Shown here one piece after another: positions 15,879-23,713 of a stretch of DNA of 64,000 bases. This stretch comes from a virus. A program made the translations under genes and the position numbers. Each line of letters opens with the position of its first letter. Position 1 is the first letter of the stretch. The notes under the pieces were generated by a model. It ran no database searches. It was not told the DNA's origin and saw only the letters and a list, made by a program, of their open reading frames with translations. Location: positions 27,017-91,016 of the IMG/VR virus record IMGVR_UViG_3300034682_000252; one strand, given 5' to 3'.

Positions 15879-16258
15879 TTATTCCTCCTCATTGGCGCTG
15901 CCATATCCAAACCGACGGCTGTCCAGTCGGCGCGTAAATTGGCGGCGTCACATGCGAATCCACCAGCAGGCGGCGGAAAGCCCATTTCGGTCAGTTCGCG
16001 GGTCAGCTTGGCGATCTCCACTTGCAGCTCCCCCAGCCTTTTCAGCATGACGCTATGCTCTCGCTGCTTGTTCTTGAGTGACCGCTCGACTTTCTCCACC
16101 TGGGTAAGCGGGGCGGTCTGGCCGGAACCTTCCCGCACCTCGTAATCGCACTCGGGATCAGCGGGGCAGAACTCGAACCCGGATTCGATGTGTTGCCACA
16201 GGCCTCGCAGGCAGAAGGGGCAGAAGCGCCCCGACAGCTTATGGGTTTTTGGGTTCAA
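15875..16258 (-). CDS. Zinc-ribbon plus coiled-coil protein
   Basis: 127 aa. Begins at TTG 16258 because the zinc ribbon (CPFC at about 13-16, then C at 31 and 37) lies upstream of any in-frame ATG. Residues about 55-90 form a coiled coil (VERSLKNKQREHSVMLKRLG and following). Overlaps the upstream gene by 20 bp. Probably a small oligomeric adaptor; function unknown. Confidence 0.6.
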   Translation of the reverse strand: MNPKTHKLSGRFCPFCLRGLWQHIESGFEFCPADPECDYEVREGSGQTAPLTQVEKVERSLKNKQREHSVMLKRLGELQVEIAKLTRELTEMGFPPPAGGFACDAANLRADWTAVGLDMAAPMRRNK

Positions 16259-16607
16259 AGCCTGCCCTCTCCAAGAATTTCGTCACCAGTGCCAGGGCTT
16301 GCCGGCGCTCGGCCTGCACTTCCGGGTTGTCCGGGTTGTTGTGCTCGCCCAGGAACGCCAGCGGGGTCTTTTCCAGGGCTCTGGCTACCCGGCCGTAGTG
16401 CTCCTCGCACTGGTACACGGCGCTACGTGTCAGAAAGGGCGTCATTCCCTCCTTCTCGGCCATATGCAGCCGCTCCAGCGCTATCCGGTCGAACGTCATC
16501 AGATGGTCCATAGCGCACAGTGCCAGGCGGAGATCGTCATAGTCTGGGCGCTCACCAGAGCGGGCCGCCCTGATGATCTCCCCCAGCGTCTTGCCGGTCG
16601 GTGTCAT
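16239..16607 (-). CDS. Hypothetical protein, paralogue of 24694-25092
   Basis: 122 aa. The C-terminal 60 residues match the pattern of the protein at 24694-25092: (R)SAVYQ-E--Y--R---AL--TP--FLGE, followed by RRQA-A---KF--RA-F. Both begin with a helical region containing a conserved L-x-x-A-x-C-A motif. This duplicated family within one accessory block points to diversification. No known domain recognised. Confidence 0.65.
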   Translation of the reverse strand: MTPTGKTLGEIIRAARSGERPDYDDLRLALCAMDHLMTFDRIALERLHMAEKEGMTPFLTRSAVYQCEEHYGRVARALEKTPLAFLGEHNNPDNPEVQAERRQALALVTKFLERAGFEPKNP

Positions 16608-17056
16608 ATCGGCTCGTCCTCGCCATCATCATCCTCGATGTACCCCTGGGCATTGTTCGCCACCAGCGCAAAGAGCCCATAGAGCGCCAGGTTTGCCACC
16701 AGGGCGTCATCAAGTGCCCGCTTTGCCTTGAGCGGCTGGTGGGCGAACGGGCCCATACCATCGTCGTCATCCATGGAGTGGAGCATGTCGCTACACACGT
16801 CCAGGGTGTCACTGAACACCTCGCAGCGACTGATCACGGATTGCGGCGCCAGCTCAGGGTCTGCTGCAAGCCCCTCAAGCGCGTCCTTCATGTTCAGGTT
16901 CGTGATCAGCTCCAGGAGAGAATAGCGAGCATGGAACATCGGCGAGTCAGCCTTGCCACCTTCCATCGCCTCCGCCAGGCGCTCAAGCGTCGGCTGGTCT
17001 ATGAGGCAGGCGATCCGCTCCACCAGCGGCTCAATGTTCGGGATCTCGTATGTCAT
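16604..17056 (-). CDS. Acidic hypothetical protein
   Basis: 150 aa, very acidic, with DDDD near residue 97 and a C-terminal EDDDGEDEP. Helical throughout. An acidic phage protein of this type could mimic DNA, but nothing specific supports that. ATGA-coupled to the next gene upstream and overlaps the gene downstream. Confidence 0.6.
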   Translation of the reverse strand: MTYEIPNIEPLVERIACLIDQPTLERLAEAMEGGKADSPMFHARYSLLELITNLNMKDALEGLAADPELAPQSVISRCEVFSDTLDVCSDMLHSMDDDDGMGPFAHQPLKAKRALDDALVANLALYGLFALVANNAQGYIEDDDGEDEPI

Positions 17057-17436
17057 GACAACTTTCCTTCTTGTGCCCGCCCTGCTGGCGAATGGATGGA
17101 GCCGGTCAGGTGGTAACGATTCAACTCCTTGAGCTGCTCAAACAGTGCGCTCCCTCCCGCCTCGAGCCGGTCAGAAAGAAGCAGCAAGTCGTGATTGATC
17201 ACGGGGCGCAGCAGCGCCAGATACGCCAGACCCAGCAGAACCAACTGGCGATCCGCCGCCTCCAGCCGGTTCGTGCCGGCACCGCCTACCTGGTAGCCCC
17301 ACCAGGCCGACTGAATCACCGAGCTGGTGTAGCAGTCCCCATCAGCGTCACGCCTGAAAAGCTCCTCGGGGGTGCCCATCTGGCCGTACAGCGACCGCAT
17401 GATCGCCGATTCAAAATTCTCTCGTTGGTTTGCCAC
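17053..17436 (-). CDS. Hypothetical helical protein
   Basis: 127 aa from GTG 17436 (then ANQRENFESAIMRSLYGQ) behind GGGGAA, starting just past the upstream stop. Contains SSVIQSAWWGYQ followed by a hydrophobic helix (LVLLGLAYLALLRPV) that may pack in a soluble helical bundle. A similar WxGYQ pattern occurs in small phage proteins of unknown function. Confidence 0.6.
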   Translation of the reverse strand: MANQRENFESAIMRSLYGQMGTPEELFRRDADGDCYTSSVIQSAWWGYQVGGAGTNRLEAADRQLVLLGLAYLALLRPVINHDLLLLSDRLEAGGSALFEQLKELNRYHLTGSIHSPAGRAQEGKLS

Positions 17437-17438
17437 CC

Positions 17439-17654
17439 CTATTCCCCCTGCTGCTCGCCGGCATCGCACCGGCAGGACTCTATATGTACGCTCCAGGTGC
17501 CATCGAAACGCGGTTCGACCGTACACCCATCAGCCAGCCACTCCCCCAGGAGTTTGCCCATGTCAGAGCGGCCAGTTCGGCGAGCATCAAGGGCTGCCAC
17601 ATAGACGCCGCACTGACACAGAGCCACATACCCGTTGGGCTTACGCTTCTTCAT
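17439..17654 (-). CDS. Small Cys-containing hypothetical protein
   Basis: 71 aa from ATG 17654 with GGAGG upstream. Starts MKKRKPNGYVALCQCGVYVA; cysteine pairs at CQC and at the end CRC could hold zinc. The strand pattern (GTWSVHIESCRC) suggests a beta-rich fold. Overlaps the upstream gene by 14 bp. Function unknown. Confidence 0.55.
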   Translation of the reverse strand: MKKRKPNGYVALCQCGVYVAALDARRTGRSDMGKLLGEWLADGCTVEPRFDGTWSVHIESCRCDAGEQQGE

Positions 17655-17904
17655 CGCAGGCCTCCCGCTTGACCGGTGCCCCAACCACGGGGCAGGAACA
17701 GCGACCACCAGCGTGACCCTGAATGCTCACATAACCCGTGCCCTGGCACTGGTCACATCCGGGGTGCGCCTGGTTCGGGGTCTCCCCCTCGAGCTCGCCC
17801 AGGATCACCAGCACCTCCGCAGCGGAGATATGGGGGTGCATGTGCCCCATACCCTTGTCCACCAGCTCAAGGCAATGATTCTTCAACCACGCGAGGCTCC
17901 TCAT
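17641..17904 (-). CDS. DnaJ-type zinc-finger small protein
   Basis: 87 aa. CDQCQGTGYV followed by CSC and a last Cys matches the CxxCxGxG repeat of DnaJ-type zinc fingers. N-terminal half is helical and His-rich (MGHMHPHISAAEVLVIL). Similar CxxCxGxG motifs occur in the protein at 30705-31127. Likely a protein- or nucleic-acid-binding adaptor. Confidence 0.6.
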   Translation of the reverse strand: MRSLAWLKNHCLELVDKGMGHMHPHISAAEVLVILGELEGETPNQAHPGCDQCQGTGYVSIQGHAGGRCSCPVVGAPVKREACDEEA

Positions 17905-18404
17905 TGGGCCGGCTCCTTCGGCTGCTCCAGCTCCAGCGGCATGAAAATTTCATGAACGACGGGGGCGCTCAGGAATGTGTCCTTGATGACCACCCGCAAC
18001 CCCTCGCCCATAGTTCGGAACAAGCCAAAGCTGGCCCAGTTGCAGACATTGCCGGCTGATGTGACCACCCCGCTATTGCAGCGGTTAGGGTCTGTAGACT
18101 CCCCCTTGCAGCACGGGCAACGGAATTTCCGGCTTGGTATGGCCGCCAGGAACTCATCCCGGGTAGCGTAGATAGATACCTCAGCCAGCTTAGGGAAGTG
18201 CGCCTCCTGGTAGTAATTGGCGGCTGAATGGTCCCGAGCCTTCTCCACGGCCACCAGCACGTCGAACTGGGACAGGCTCAAGGCCTCCGCATACTCGGCC
18301 GTGAACTGGCGAATGAACTCCACCACCTTTTCAGTGGTGCTGTCACCGTGACCGCTACAGGCCGCCTTGATCTGCTCCAGGAGCTCGTTGAATTGCTGTT
18401 CCAT
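17901..18404 (-). CDS. Hypothetical protein with zinc-ribbon insert
   Basis: 167 aa from ATG 18404 behind AAGGAA. N-terminal helical region (MEQQFNELLEQIKAACSG), then a CPCC ... C ... C cluster near residues 107-138, then a strand-rich end. Similar layout (helical start, Cys cluster with CNWASFG) is seen in phage proteins of unknown function. ATGA overlap downstream. Confidence 0.6.
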   Translation of the reverse strand: MEQQFNELLEQIKAACSGHGDSTTEKVVEFIRQFTAEYAEALSLSQFDVLVAVEKARDHSAANYYQEAHFPKLAEVSIYATRDEFLAAIPSRKFRCPCCKGESTDPNRCNSGVVTSAGNVCNWASFGLFRTMGEGLRVVIKDTFLSAPVVHEIFMPLELEQPKEPAQ

Positions 18405-18459
18405 CTGTTTTTCCTTCGCTTCTTGATGCGGGAGCCCGGCAGCAGCCAGGCCCACCTGA

Positions 18460-18927
18460 TTAGTGTGTCAGCCGGGGCAGCAGGTCTTGCTTGTCCGCCA
18501 TATCGTAACCATCCTCGCCAGGCAGGCGGCCTTGGGTATCCGGCCAGCGGATTTGCACCAGGCGAACCGACTTACCCGTCCCCCGGTAGAACTCCAGGGC
18601 CTGGACGATGTAAGAATCACGCACCAGTTCAGAGGTGCAATCTACCTCCACCAGGTCAGCCCGATCCCCCTGACCCAGTACCTCCTTCGTCTCACCTAGG
18701 AACACCCCGCGCTCCTGGTACAGCTCCAGCAGCTTGCCGATCATGTATTGCTGCAACCAGGGCGAGACTGGGCCGCTGATGATGATTTCCGGCAGCCCCA
18801 TGCCCGTCAGCCCCACCGTGTAGATAAAGGGGAGCCCTGGTAAATCAGGCGTCGGGTGGACCCTGAACATGGCAAGGCGCCCCTCGGCCAACCTGGCGGC
18901 TATCTCGTCTTGCATCGAATTACTCAC
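18460..18927 (-). CDS. DUF4262-family protein
   Basis: 155 aa from GTG 18927 with GAGGAG six bases upstream. The line PGLPFIYTVGLTGMGLPEII is the signature of DUF4262, an uncharacterised alpha/beta family found in actinobacteria and phages. The C-terminal part (QALEFYRGTGKSVRLVQIRW) is the conserved second half. No catalytic residues are known. ATG 18915 is an alternative start. Confidence 0.7.
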   Translation of the reverse strand: MSNSMQDEIAARLAEGRLAMFRVHPTPDLPGLPFIYTVGLTGMGLPEIIISGPVSPWLQQYMIGKLLELYQERGVFLGETKEVLGQGDRADLVEVDCTSELVRDSYIVQALEFYRGTGKSVRLVQIRWPDTQGRLPGEDGYDMADKQDLLPRLTH

Positions 18928-18965
18928 AACAAACTCCTCACACTGAAACTGGAACGGGGGGTGCA

Positions 18966-19388
18966 TCACCCCTCCATTGGGGTGGCGGATTGCTCGGTTG
19001 ACTCAAGGAACCAGCGATAGCCGGCATGGGTGCCCTGCACCCCTTTCAGGCAACGGCAGATGGCGCCGCAATCAAAGCCGCCCACGCTCTCGGCCTTCCC
19101 GATACTGGGGAACCGGACGCGCTGCTTGGCCTTGTTCTCCCCCACTACCGGCATGGCCCGCCCATCTTGCACGGGCCTGATTTCATCCACGTAGAGGCGC
19201 CGCCCCAGGCGGTTGCCGTTGTAATACTCAATGCGAACAGTGAACCACTCGCCCCTCTTGATTTCGTTCATGAAGTTGGAGGCCTCAGTGGTGGTCAAAT
19301 CAAAAGCCTCCACCACGTCAGCACTCACCGCTCCATTGGGCCGAGCGTGAATCCACTCGGCGATTTGTTGTGTCAGGCTCGAACTCAT
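18966..19388 (-). CDS. Winged-helix-like regulator
   Basis: 140 aa from ATG 19388. Residues 1-75 fit a winged helix (TQQIAEWIHARPNGAVSADV, a recognition-helix-like LTTTEASNFMNEIKR, then a basic wing with two Arg). The C-terminus carries CGAICRC, which might bind a metal. The paired GGAAATATTTTCC operator sits 60 bp upstream (19450-19482), so this gene is a regulon member or encodes the binder itself. Confidence 0.65.
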   Translation of the reverse strand: MSSSLTQQIAEWIHARPNGAVSADVVEAFDLTTTEASNFMNEIKRGEWFTVRIEYYNGNRLGRRLYVDEIRPVQDGRAMPVVGENKAKQRVRFPSIGKAESVGGFDCGAICRCLKGVQGTHAGYRWFLESTEQSATPMEG

Positions 19389-19449
19389 GACGCCCTCTCT
19401 GGGTGCTTGTATGGAGCCAATGATGCGGGAACACACCACCCCAAAACAA

Positions 19450-19482
19450 GAAAAATATTCCCATTTTAAGGAAATATTTTCC
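19450..19482. promoter_or_regulatory. Paired palindromic operator, site B
   Basis: GAAAAATATTCCC (19450-19462) and GGAAATATTTTCC (19470-19482), centres about 20 bp apart, in front of the leftward winged-helix gene. Confidence 0.65.
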
Positions 19483-19494
19483 TTGCTCGTTTAT

Positions 19495-20580
19495 TCAAAG
19501 GGAGGGTGCATTCTGGGGGACGTAAGCACTCCCGGACTGCCCAAGCTCGTTGCTGCCCGTGCAGGCGTGACGATGGTCATTGGCTCGCGGGCATCGCTTG
19601 TTCCCGCAGTCAGGGCACACCACAAAGCGCATGTCCTCCACGGTCACCGGCCGGCAGGCCTGGCACCAGCAAGAAACAGCCGAGGGCCCCAAGGCCTTCT
19701 CTATGCGGTCGATGATGTGGAAATTCCGAACGAACCCTAGACCAGTTCGCAGCGGGCGCAGAGCCTCGCGCAGCAGGTCAGCCATATGGTCTTGGCTGGG
19801 CGGCAACTGGCAAGCGGCTCTTGACGGTTCGGGCAATCTGCCAGCCAGGGAGCTGGTGATGCGGGCCTCCAGCTCAATGGTGTCAGCGCCACCAAATGAG
19901 AATCGGCTTATCCATTCACCAGCTTCCCGCAGCAGGTCGGCCAGTTCGCCGGCCTGGCGGGTGGCCTCGGCAAGCTGCTGGTGGTGATTGGCAAGCATCT
20001 GCAGACGGGACAATAAGGGGTGTTGCTCGGGCACCTCGCCGGCCGTGATGGCCTTGTCGATGGCAAGGCCGGTTCGGTTGCGCTCCTCCAGCAGCTCCTG
20101 GACCCTGGCTTGCAGGCCTGCAAAGTGGTGGCGGCCGGCCTCCCGCAGCAGCCGCAGCGCCTGGCTGGCGACATAGCCAAACTGTTCGGCCCGCATTTCT
20201 TCCTGGAAGTCGTCCGGGTCAGGGTGACCGGTAACGTGACCTATCTCATGAGCCAGGAAGTGGGCCACCAGCTCGGGATCTGCATCAGGCGCCATCCAGG
20301 CGTGAATCACGTTCTGCTCAGTGTCCACCCACCCCCAGCAGCCCATGGCCCGCATCCCCTCGAGCACCTGCTCTTGGGTGACGCTGACCTCCTGCCCGTT
20401 CTCGTCCAGGGCGCCGACCTCAGTCCCCTGCAACAGCTCATCGACCGGGACCCCATACTCAGCGGCTGCCTCACTCCACAAGGAGCGGTGAACCTCCTCC
20501 GGGGAGTCATACCAGGTAATGGTCAGTTCTGGCGGGCGGGGCCAGGGCTCAATGCCTGGCGCCTTCTCATTGTTCGTCAA
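19495..20580 (-). CDS. HExxH zinc metalloprotein with C-terminal zinc ribbon
   Basis: 361 aa. LAHEIGHVTGH near residues 108-118 is a zincin motif (HExxH plus a later His), as in ImmA/IrrE-type peptidases. The C-terminal 60 residues hold a ribbon (CWCQAC, CPDCGNKRC) ending in CTGSNELGQSGS, a tail also found on other phage proteins. The middle is a coiled coil. Begins at TTG 20580 with GGGAG upstream; no in-frame ATG fits. Could cleave a host regulator or defence protein (inference). Gap to 20699 holds nothing clear. Confidence 0.75.
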   Translation of the reverse strand: MTNNEKAPGIEPWPRPPELTITWYDSPEEVHRSLWSEAAAEYGVPVDELLQGTEVGALDENGQEVSVTQEQVLEGMRAMGCWGWVDTEQNVIHAWMAPDADPELVAHFLAHEIGHVTGHPDPDDFQEEMRAEQFGYVASQALRLLREAGRHHFAGLQARVQELLEERNRTGLAIDKAITAGEVPEQHPLLSRLQMLANHHQQLAEATRQAGELADLLREAGEWISRFSFGGADTIELEARITSSLAGRLPEPSRAACQLPPSQDHMADLLREALRPLRTGLGFVRNFHIIDRIEKALGPSAVSCWCQACRPVTVEDMRFVVCPDCGNKRCPRANDHRHACTGSNELGQSGSAYVPQNAPSL

Positions 20581-20698
20581 TTCAGTTCACTCCCGTTGTT
20601 GTCATGCTCATGGTTTCTTTGGGGGCGTCGCCGGCTGCTTGCTGGAGGCCTGCCGGCAAGGCGAATACCCTCCACCAGCCCGGACCCGGCAACAGCTC

Positions 20699-21436
20699 TC
20701 ACAATTGCACTTTGCTCTCACTGCTTTCCCCCTCCACGCAGCAAAACGCCCGCAGAGAGTGCAGATCCAGCAGCGTGAAATAGCCGCCCGCCTTGTGGTT
20801 CCATCCCGCCGTGTCTATGTGGATCACGTTGCCCAGGGCAGTAGGCTCATTCATGGGGGTATGCCCCACCACCAGGGCCCGAACATGCCCAACGCCAGTC
20901 GTGTCCAGCTCCTGGCAACGCCGGCGCGACCACATGCAGGAATTGCGCAGGGCTCGCAACGCCCCACCTTGCATGTTCTCCAAGCCATGCAGCAGAGCCG
21001 GCCAGTTGCGACCAGGGCAATCGGCATGGACTATGCCCACCGGACCAGATGGGGTGGCCACCTCGATCGCAATGGGGAGCTGACGGAACCAGGCCGCAAA
21101 CTCCCCCTTCTCGTAATCCGTCAGCCCCTGGAACCAGAGCCCGCCATTCTCCAGCCAGTTACCCACCATGCAGGAGTCAAAGCGGCAAACGTAGTCATCG
21201 TGGTTACCGCGAACGGGATGGAACCAGGGCTTATTCAGCCACTGCAAAACCTGCTCGCACTCCGGGCCACGGTCCACCAGGTCGCCGACGGAAAAGAGAC
21301 GGTCAACCGCGGGATCAAAACCGATCTCGTCCAGCGCGGCTTGCAGCCGGCTAAAGTGCCCGTGAATGTCCCCGACACAGAAATCTCGACCCGCCGCATT
21401 GAGGGGGAAGCGCTTTACCAATGGTGCCTCTTTCAT
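20699..21436 (-). CDS. PP-type serine/threonine protein phosphatase (lambda PP-like)
   Basis: 245 aa from ATG 21436. Binuclear-metal motifs: GDIHGHF at 22-28, GDLVDRGPE at 51-59, GNHD at 77-80, a middle VHADCPG with its metal His and VVGHTPM near 205. This is the metallophosphoesterase set of lambda NinI-type phosphatases. It removes phosphate from Ser/Thr (and sometimes Tyr or His) in host proteins. The frame extends upstream, but GAGGTGG favours this start. Confidence 0.92.
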   Translation of the reverse strand: MKEAPLVKRFPLNAAGRDFCVGDIHGHFSRLQAALDEIGFDPAVDRLFSVGDLVDRGPECEQVLQWLNKPWFHPVRGNHDDYVCRFDSCMVGNWLENGGLWFQGLTDYEKGEFAAWFRQLPIAIEVATPSGPVGIVHADCPGRNWPALLHGLENMQGGALRALRNSCMWSRRRCQELDTTGVGHVRALVVGHTPMNEPTALGNVIHIDTAGWNHKAGGYFTLLDLHSLRAFCCVEGESSESKVQL

Positions 21437-21443
21437 GCCCACC

Positions 21444-21791
21444 TCATCGTTCGTCCGAGTGACGGGCCTTGCCCGACTTGTGCGAACCCAGCTCCGATAT
21501 GCCGATCCCGGACAGGCCCACCAGCTCCTGGCCGGTCTTGGTGTCGGTGATGATGTAGATACCGCGGCGCCCGTCGTATGCCAGGTCATCCTTGAACAGG
21601 CCCACCCGCTCCACCTTGAATCGGTTGCTGGGAAAAGCCCCATCCCGGGGCGGCGTGACCACCTGCTCATACATCGGCATAGTCGCCTCGGGCTTGCACC
21701 CTGGCAGCACCAGGGCGGCCAGGAAAATAAAGACCTTGAGACTGCCCGGACGCCCGGGCTTGTTCTGCTTAACCATTCCATCCATCCCCAT
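21444..21791 (-). CDS. Small lipoprotein
   Basis: 115 aa. A basic start (KQNKPGRPGSLK) is followed by the hydrophobic signal FIFLAALVLPGC; LVLPGC is a lipobox with the lipidated Cys at about residue 32. The mature 83-residue domain is beta-rich (GRRGIYIITDTKTGQELVGL). ATG 21791 overlaps the upstream stop (TGATG); internal ATGs at 21785 or 21776 are possible. A phage lipoprotein may act in superinfection exclusion or as an outer-membrane spanin (inference). Confidence 0.7.
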   Translation of the reverse strand: MGMDGMVKQNKPGRPGSLKVFIFLAALVLPGCKPEATMPMYEQVVTPPRDGAFPSNRFKVERVGLFKDDLAYDGRRGIYIITDTKTGQELVGLSGIGISELGSHKSGKARHSDER

Positions 21792-22093
21792 CAGTTGTAC
21801 CCGTTGAATGCCCTGCTGACCTCTCGGTCGTTCGCAATGTCGGTCATCTTCCCGCAGTGCTGACACTTGCACTTGGTCTTGGCCCTGGTCTCGGCCACCA
21901 GCCGCTCGAGCTGGGCCAGATACCGGACGATTCGGGACTCCTTGCGGGTGAACTGCTCCAGCACCCACATAGGGTTCAGGTGCTCGCCGCAGATGCCGCA
22001 CTCCACATAGCCCTTCGTCTCGTCGTAAATGAACTTGTTGTGCTGGCAGTTGCCGGCGAACCGGTCGGCCTGCTGAATGACTCGCTCTGTCAC
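21791..22093 (-). CDS. Zinc-binding hypothetical protein
   Basis: 100 aa with two cysteine clusters: CGICGEH near residues 32-38 and CKCQHCGK near 75-82, plus an early CQH. Between them is a helix (EQFTRKESRIVRYLAQLERL). Four or more cysteines could form one structural zinc site. Start ATG 22093 overlaps the next gene by 4 bp. Function unknown. Confidence 0.65.
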   Translation of the reverse strand: MTERVIQQADRFAGNCQHNKFIYDETKGYVECGICGEHLNPMWVLEQFTRKESRIVRYLAQLERLVAETRAKTKCKCQHCGKMTDIANDREVSRAFNGYN

Positions 22094-22323
22094 AGGATCC
22101 GGTCCCCCAGCAGGCTGTAGAGCTCCCGGGCCGCATCGTTGATTGCCTGCTGGCTGTTGCCACCCAGGGCGTAATACAGGCGGTCAAGAAGGATCTCCAT
22201 ATCCCCCTTCTCCATCGAGGGAAGAACCACTCTCCCGCGGCGCTCAACCTCTGCAACCAGGTCGCTTTCATCAAAATCCGTCAGGGAAACCTCTACCTCT
22301 ACCGCTACCGTCACACTCGGCAT
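22090..22323 (-). CDS. Hypothetical protein
   Basis: 77 aa from ATG 22323 (MPSVTVAVEVEVSLTDFDES). An alternating hydrophobic strand is followed by an acidic helix and LDRLYYALGG. Its 5' end overlaps the upstream gene by 13 bp. No family recognised. Confidence 0.6.
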   Translation of the reverse strand: MPSVTVAVEVEVSLTDFDESDLVAEVERRGRVVLPSMEKGDMEILLDRLYYALGGNSQQAINDAARELYSLLGDRIL

Positions 22324-22643
22324 TGCAGCCCATCCTCGTCTTGAACGATCTGCTGCACCGCCATCAGTTGGGCGGCCTGCAGATACTCCTTGGCCGACAC
22401 CTCCAGCAGCACCGGCACGAAACCAGGGCAGACCGCCCACGATTTGGATAGCCCATCCATTCTCATGGCATGGGGAAAGCGAGCGCGAAAGTCGCTGAAT
22501 ATCGAGGACGCAGAGATCGGGGAGTTGTACCCAAAGGCCCGCATCAGATGGCAGCGGCGCACCTCCCCGTAGTGCACCAACATGGCCTCAATGAAACGCA
22601 GTTGCGGCAACCGCTTACCCCCTTCCGGGATCGCGCCAATCAT
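22311..22643 (-). CDS. Winged-helix DNA-binding-like protein (WYL-associated HTH type)
   Basis: 110 aa. RLPQLRFIEAMLVHYGEVRR then LMRAFGYNSPISASSIFSDF fits the R-x-R-F-I-E / G-x-x-x-R-x-x-L / F-x-x-S-x-x-Q/S-A-S pattern of winged-helix domains found at the N-terminus of WYL regulators and in short phage proteins. No WYL domain follows. May bind DNA. Confidence 0.65.
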   Translation of the reverse strand: MIGAIPEGGKRLPQLRFIEAMLVHYGEVRRCHLMRAFGYNSPISASSIFSDFRARFPHAMRMDGLSKSWAVCPGFVPVLLEVSAKEYLQAAQLMAVQQIVQDEDGLQCRV

Positions 22644-22867
22644 CCACGCCTCCCTGTCCAGGCCATGAATACGCCCCGGTTCTGGTCCCGCATCTTCGAC
22701 GACGGCAGCAGGGGCAGCAGGGCAATCAGGGTCTTGAGCTGGGGGTTGGCCAACTCGCTCTCGATAGTCACCTTGGCGCCCGGGTTGCGCTGGATGTAGC
22801 GCTCTTTCAGCTCGGCTGCCTCAGCCCTGGTCAGGCCGCGCTGAATAATGGGTTCTCTGTAGCGCAT
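22640..22867 (-). CDS. Small hypothetical protein
   Basis: 75 aa from ATG 22867, overlapping the upstream stop (TGATG). N-terminal helix (LTRAEAAELKERYIQRNPGA), then a hydrophobic segment (LKTLIALLPLLP) and a basic end. Function unknown. Confidence 0.55.
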   Translation of the reverse strand: MRYREPIIQRGLTRAEAAELKERYIQRNPGAKVTIESELANPQLKTLIALLPLLPSSKMRDQNRGVFMAWTGRRG

Positions 22868-23250
22868 CACTTGTTCCCCTCACCGCTCAGAGCCGACAAG
22901 AGATCGGTCGCGGCATCCATCACGCTCTGCTCGCCGAGGTGATCGGCAATAATCCGCCCCGGCACCTCCTGGAATTTGCGCTCCCAAGAGATCCCGACCC
23001 CCAACCAGGAGGCGCGGCGCTGGTACTTGCAGAATTTGGGGCGCCAGGAAAAGCCGCTCGGGCGAATGCTCGCAGTTACCGACCAGCCATCCGGCTTGTT
23101 CTGCATTTCCACCAGCACCGCCCCGTACATGTAGGAACCAGGTTTCAGGTGCCAAGCCTTGTCCTCCTCGTAGGCTCGCCGCGTCACCAGCACATCCGGG
23201 GTCATGAAAAAGGCCGTGAGATCACGGTCCATAATGGCTAACTGGCTCAT
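22867..23250 (-). CDS. Hypothetical accessory protein
   Basis: 127 aa from ATG 23250 with AGGAGG upstream. Mixed alpha/beta, Trp-rich (WHLKPGSYMYGAVLVEMQ; GVGISWERKFQEVPGRI). Its control region contains a TTAGGATGT motif at 23299, so a new transcription unit probably starts here. Function unknown. Confidence 0.65.
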   Translation of the reverse strand: MSQLAIMDRDLTAFFMTPDVLVTRRAYEEDKAWHLKPGSYMYGAVLVEMQNKPDGWSVTASIRPSGFSWRPKFCKYQRRASWLGVGISWERKFQEVPGRIIADHLGEQSVMDAATDLLSALSGEGNK

Positions 23251-23298
23251 GCTGCCTCCTGGGCAATGGTCAAGGTTATTTCGTATTTCACAGCGAAG

Positions 23299-23307
23299 TT
23301 AGGATGT
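23299..23307 (+). promoter_or_regulatory. TTAGGATGT dispersed motif, site 5
   Basis: Exact match, about 50 bp upstream of the leftward gene at 23250, in the gap between two genes. Confidence 0.6.
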
Positions 23308-23329
23308 ATTGGATATGCAGCAGTGACGC

Positions 23330-23713
23330 TCACGCAGCAACCCCCAGGAGGGACTTGTACCCCTGCTTTGCAGCGGCCAGCAGCACAGCCTGGCGCAAGG
23401 CCGATACAGGGTCAGAGGAGGTGAAAGAGGCCTCATGCCCGCCACTCACAATCGCCGCCTTGGCGGTACGCCCCTCGATCGACACAGACATTCCAAGCTG
23501 GGCCATCAGCAGCAGGTTGTCGTTGCTGCATGTCAGCGGGCGCCAAAGCCGATAACTGTCCCGGCTACCAACGCGCAAACAGTTGCGCTGACTCTCGTAA
23601 CACAGCACCGGACCCACGTTGGCGGCCTGGGCGGCCAGTCTCAACAACTCAGGGACAGGCATGAGCTCAACACACTTCGTTTTATCCATCACTTCCACCA
23701 CTTGCTTGTTCAT
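23330..23713 (-). CDS. Phage ABA-sandwich-like hypothetical protein
   Basis: 127 aa from ATG 23713 with GGGGGGAGG upstream. A helical start (MNKQVVEVMDKTKCVELM) leads to RLWRPLTCSNDNLLLMAQLG and, near the C-terminus, SSDPVSALRQAVLLAAAKQG. This layout resembles small phage proteins of the ABA-sandwich or DUF2591 (NinX) type. Weak family call. Confidence 0.6.
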   Translation of the reverse strand: MNKQVVEVMDKTKCVELMPVPELLRLAAQAANVGPVLCYESQRNCLRVGSRDSYRLWRPLTCSNDNLLLMAQLGMSVSIEGRTAKAAIVSGGHEASFTSSDPVSALRQAVLLAAAKQGYKSLLGVAA

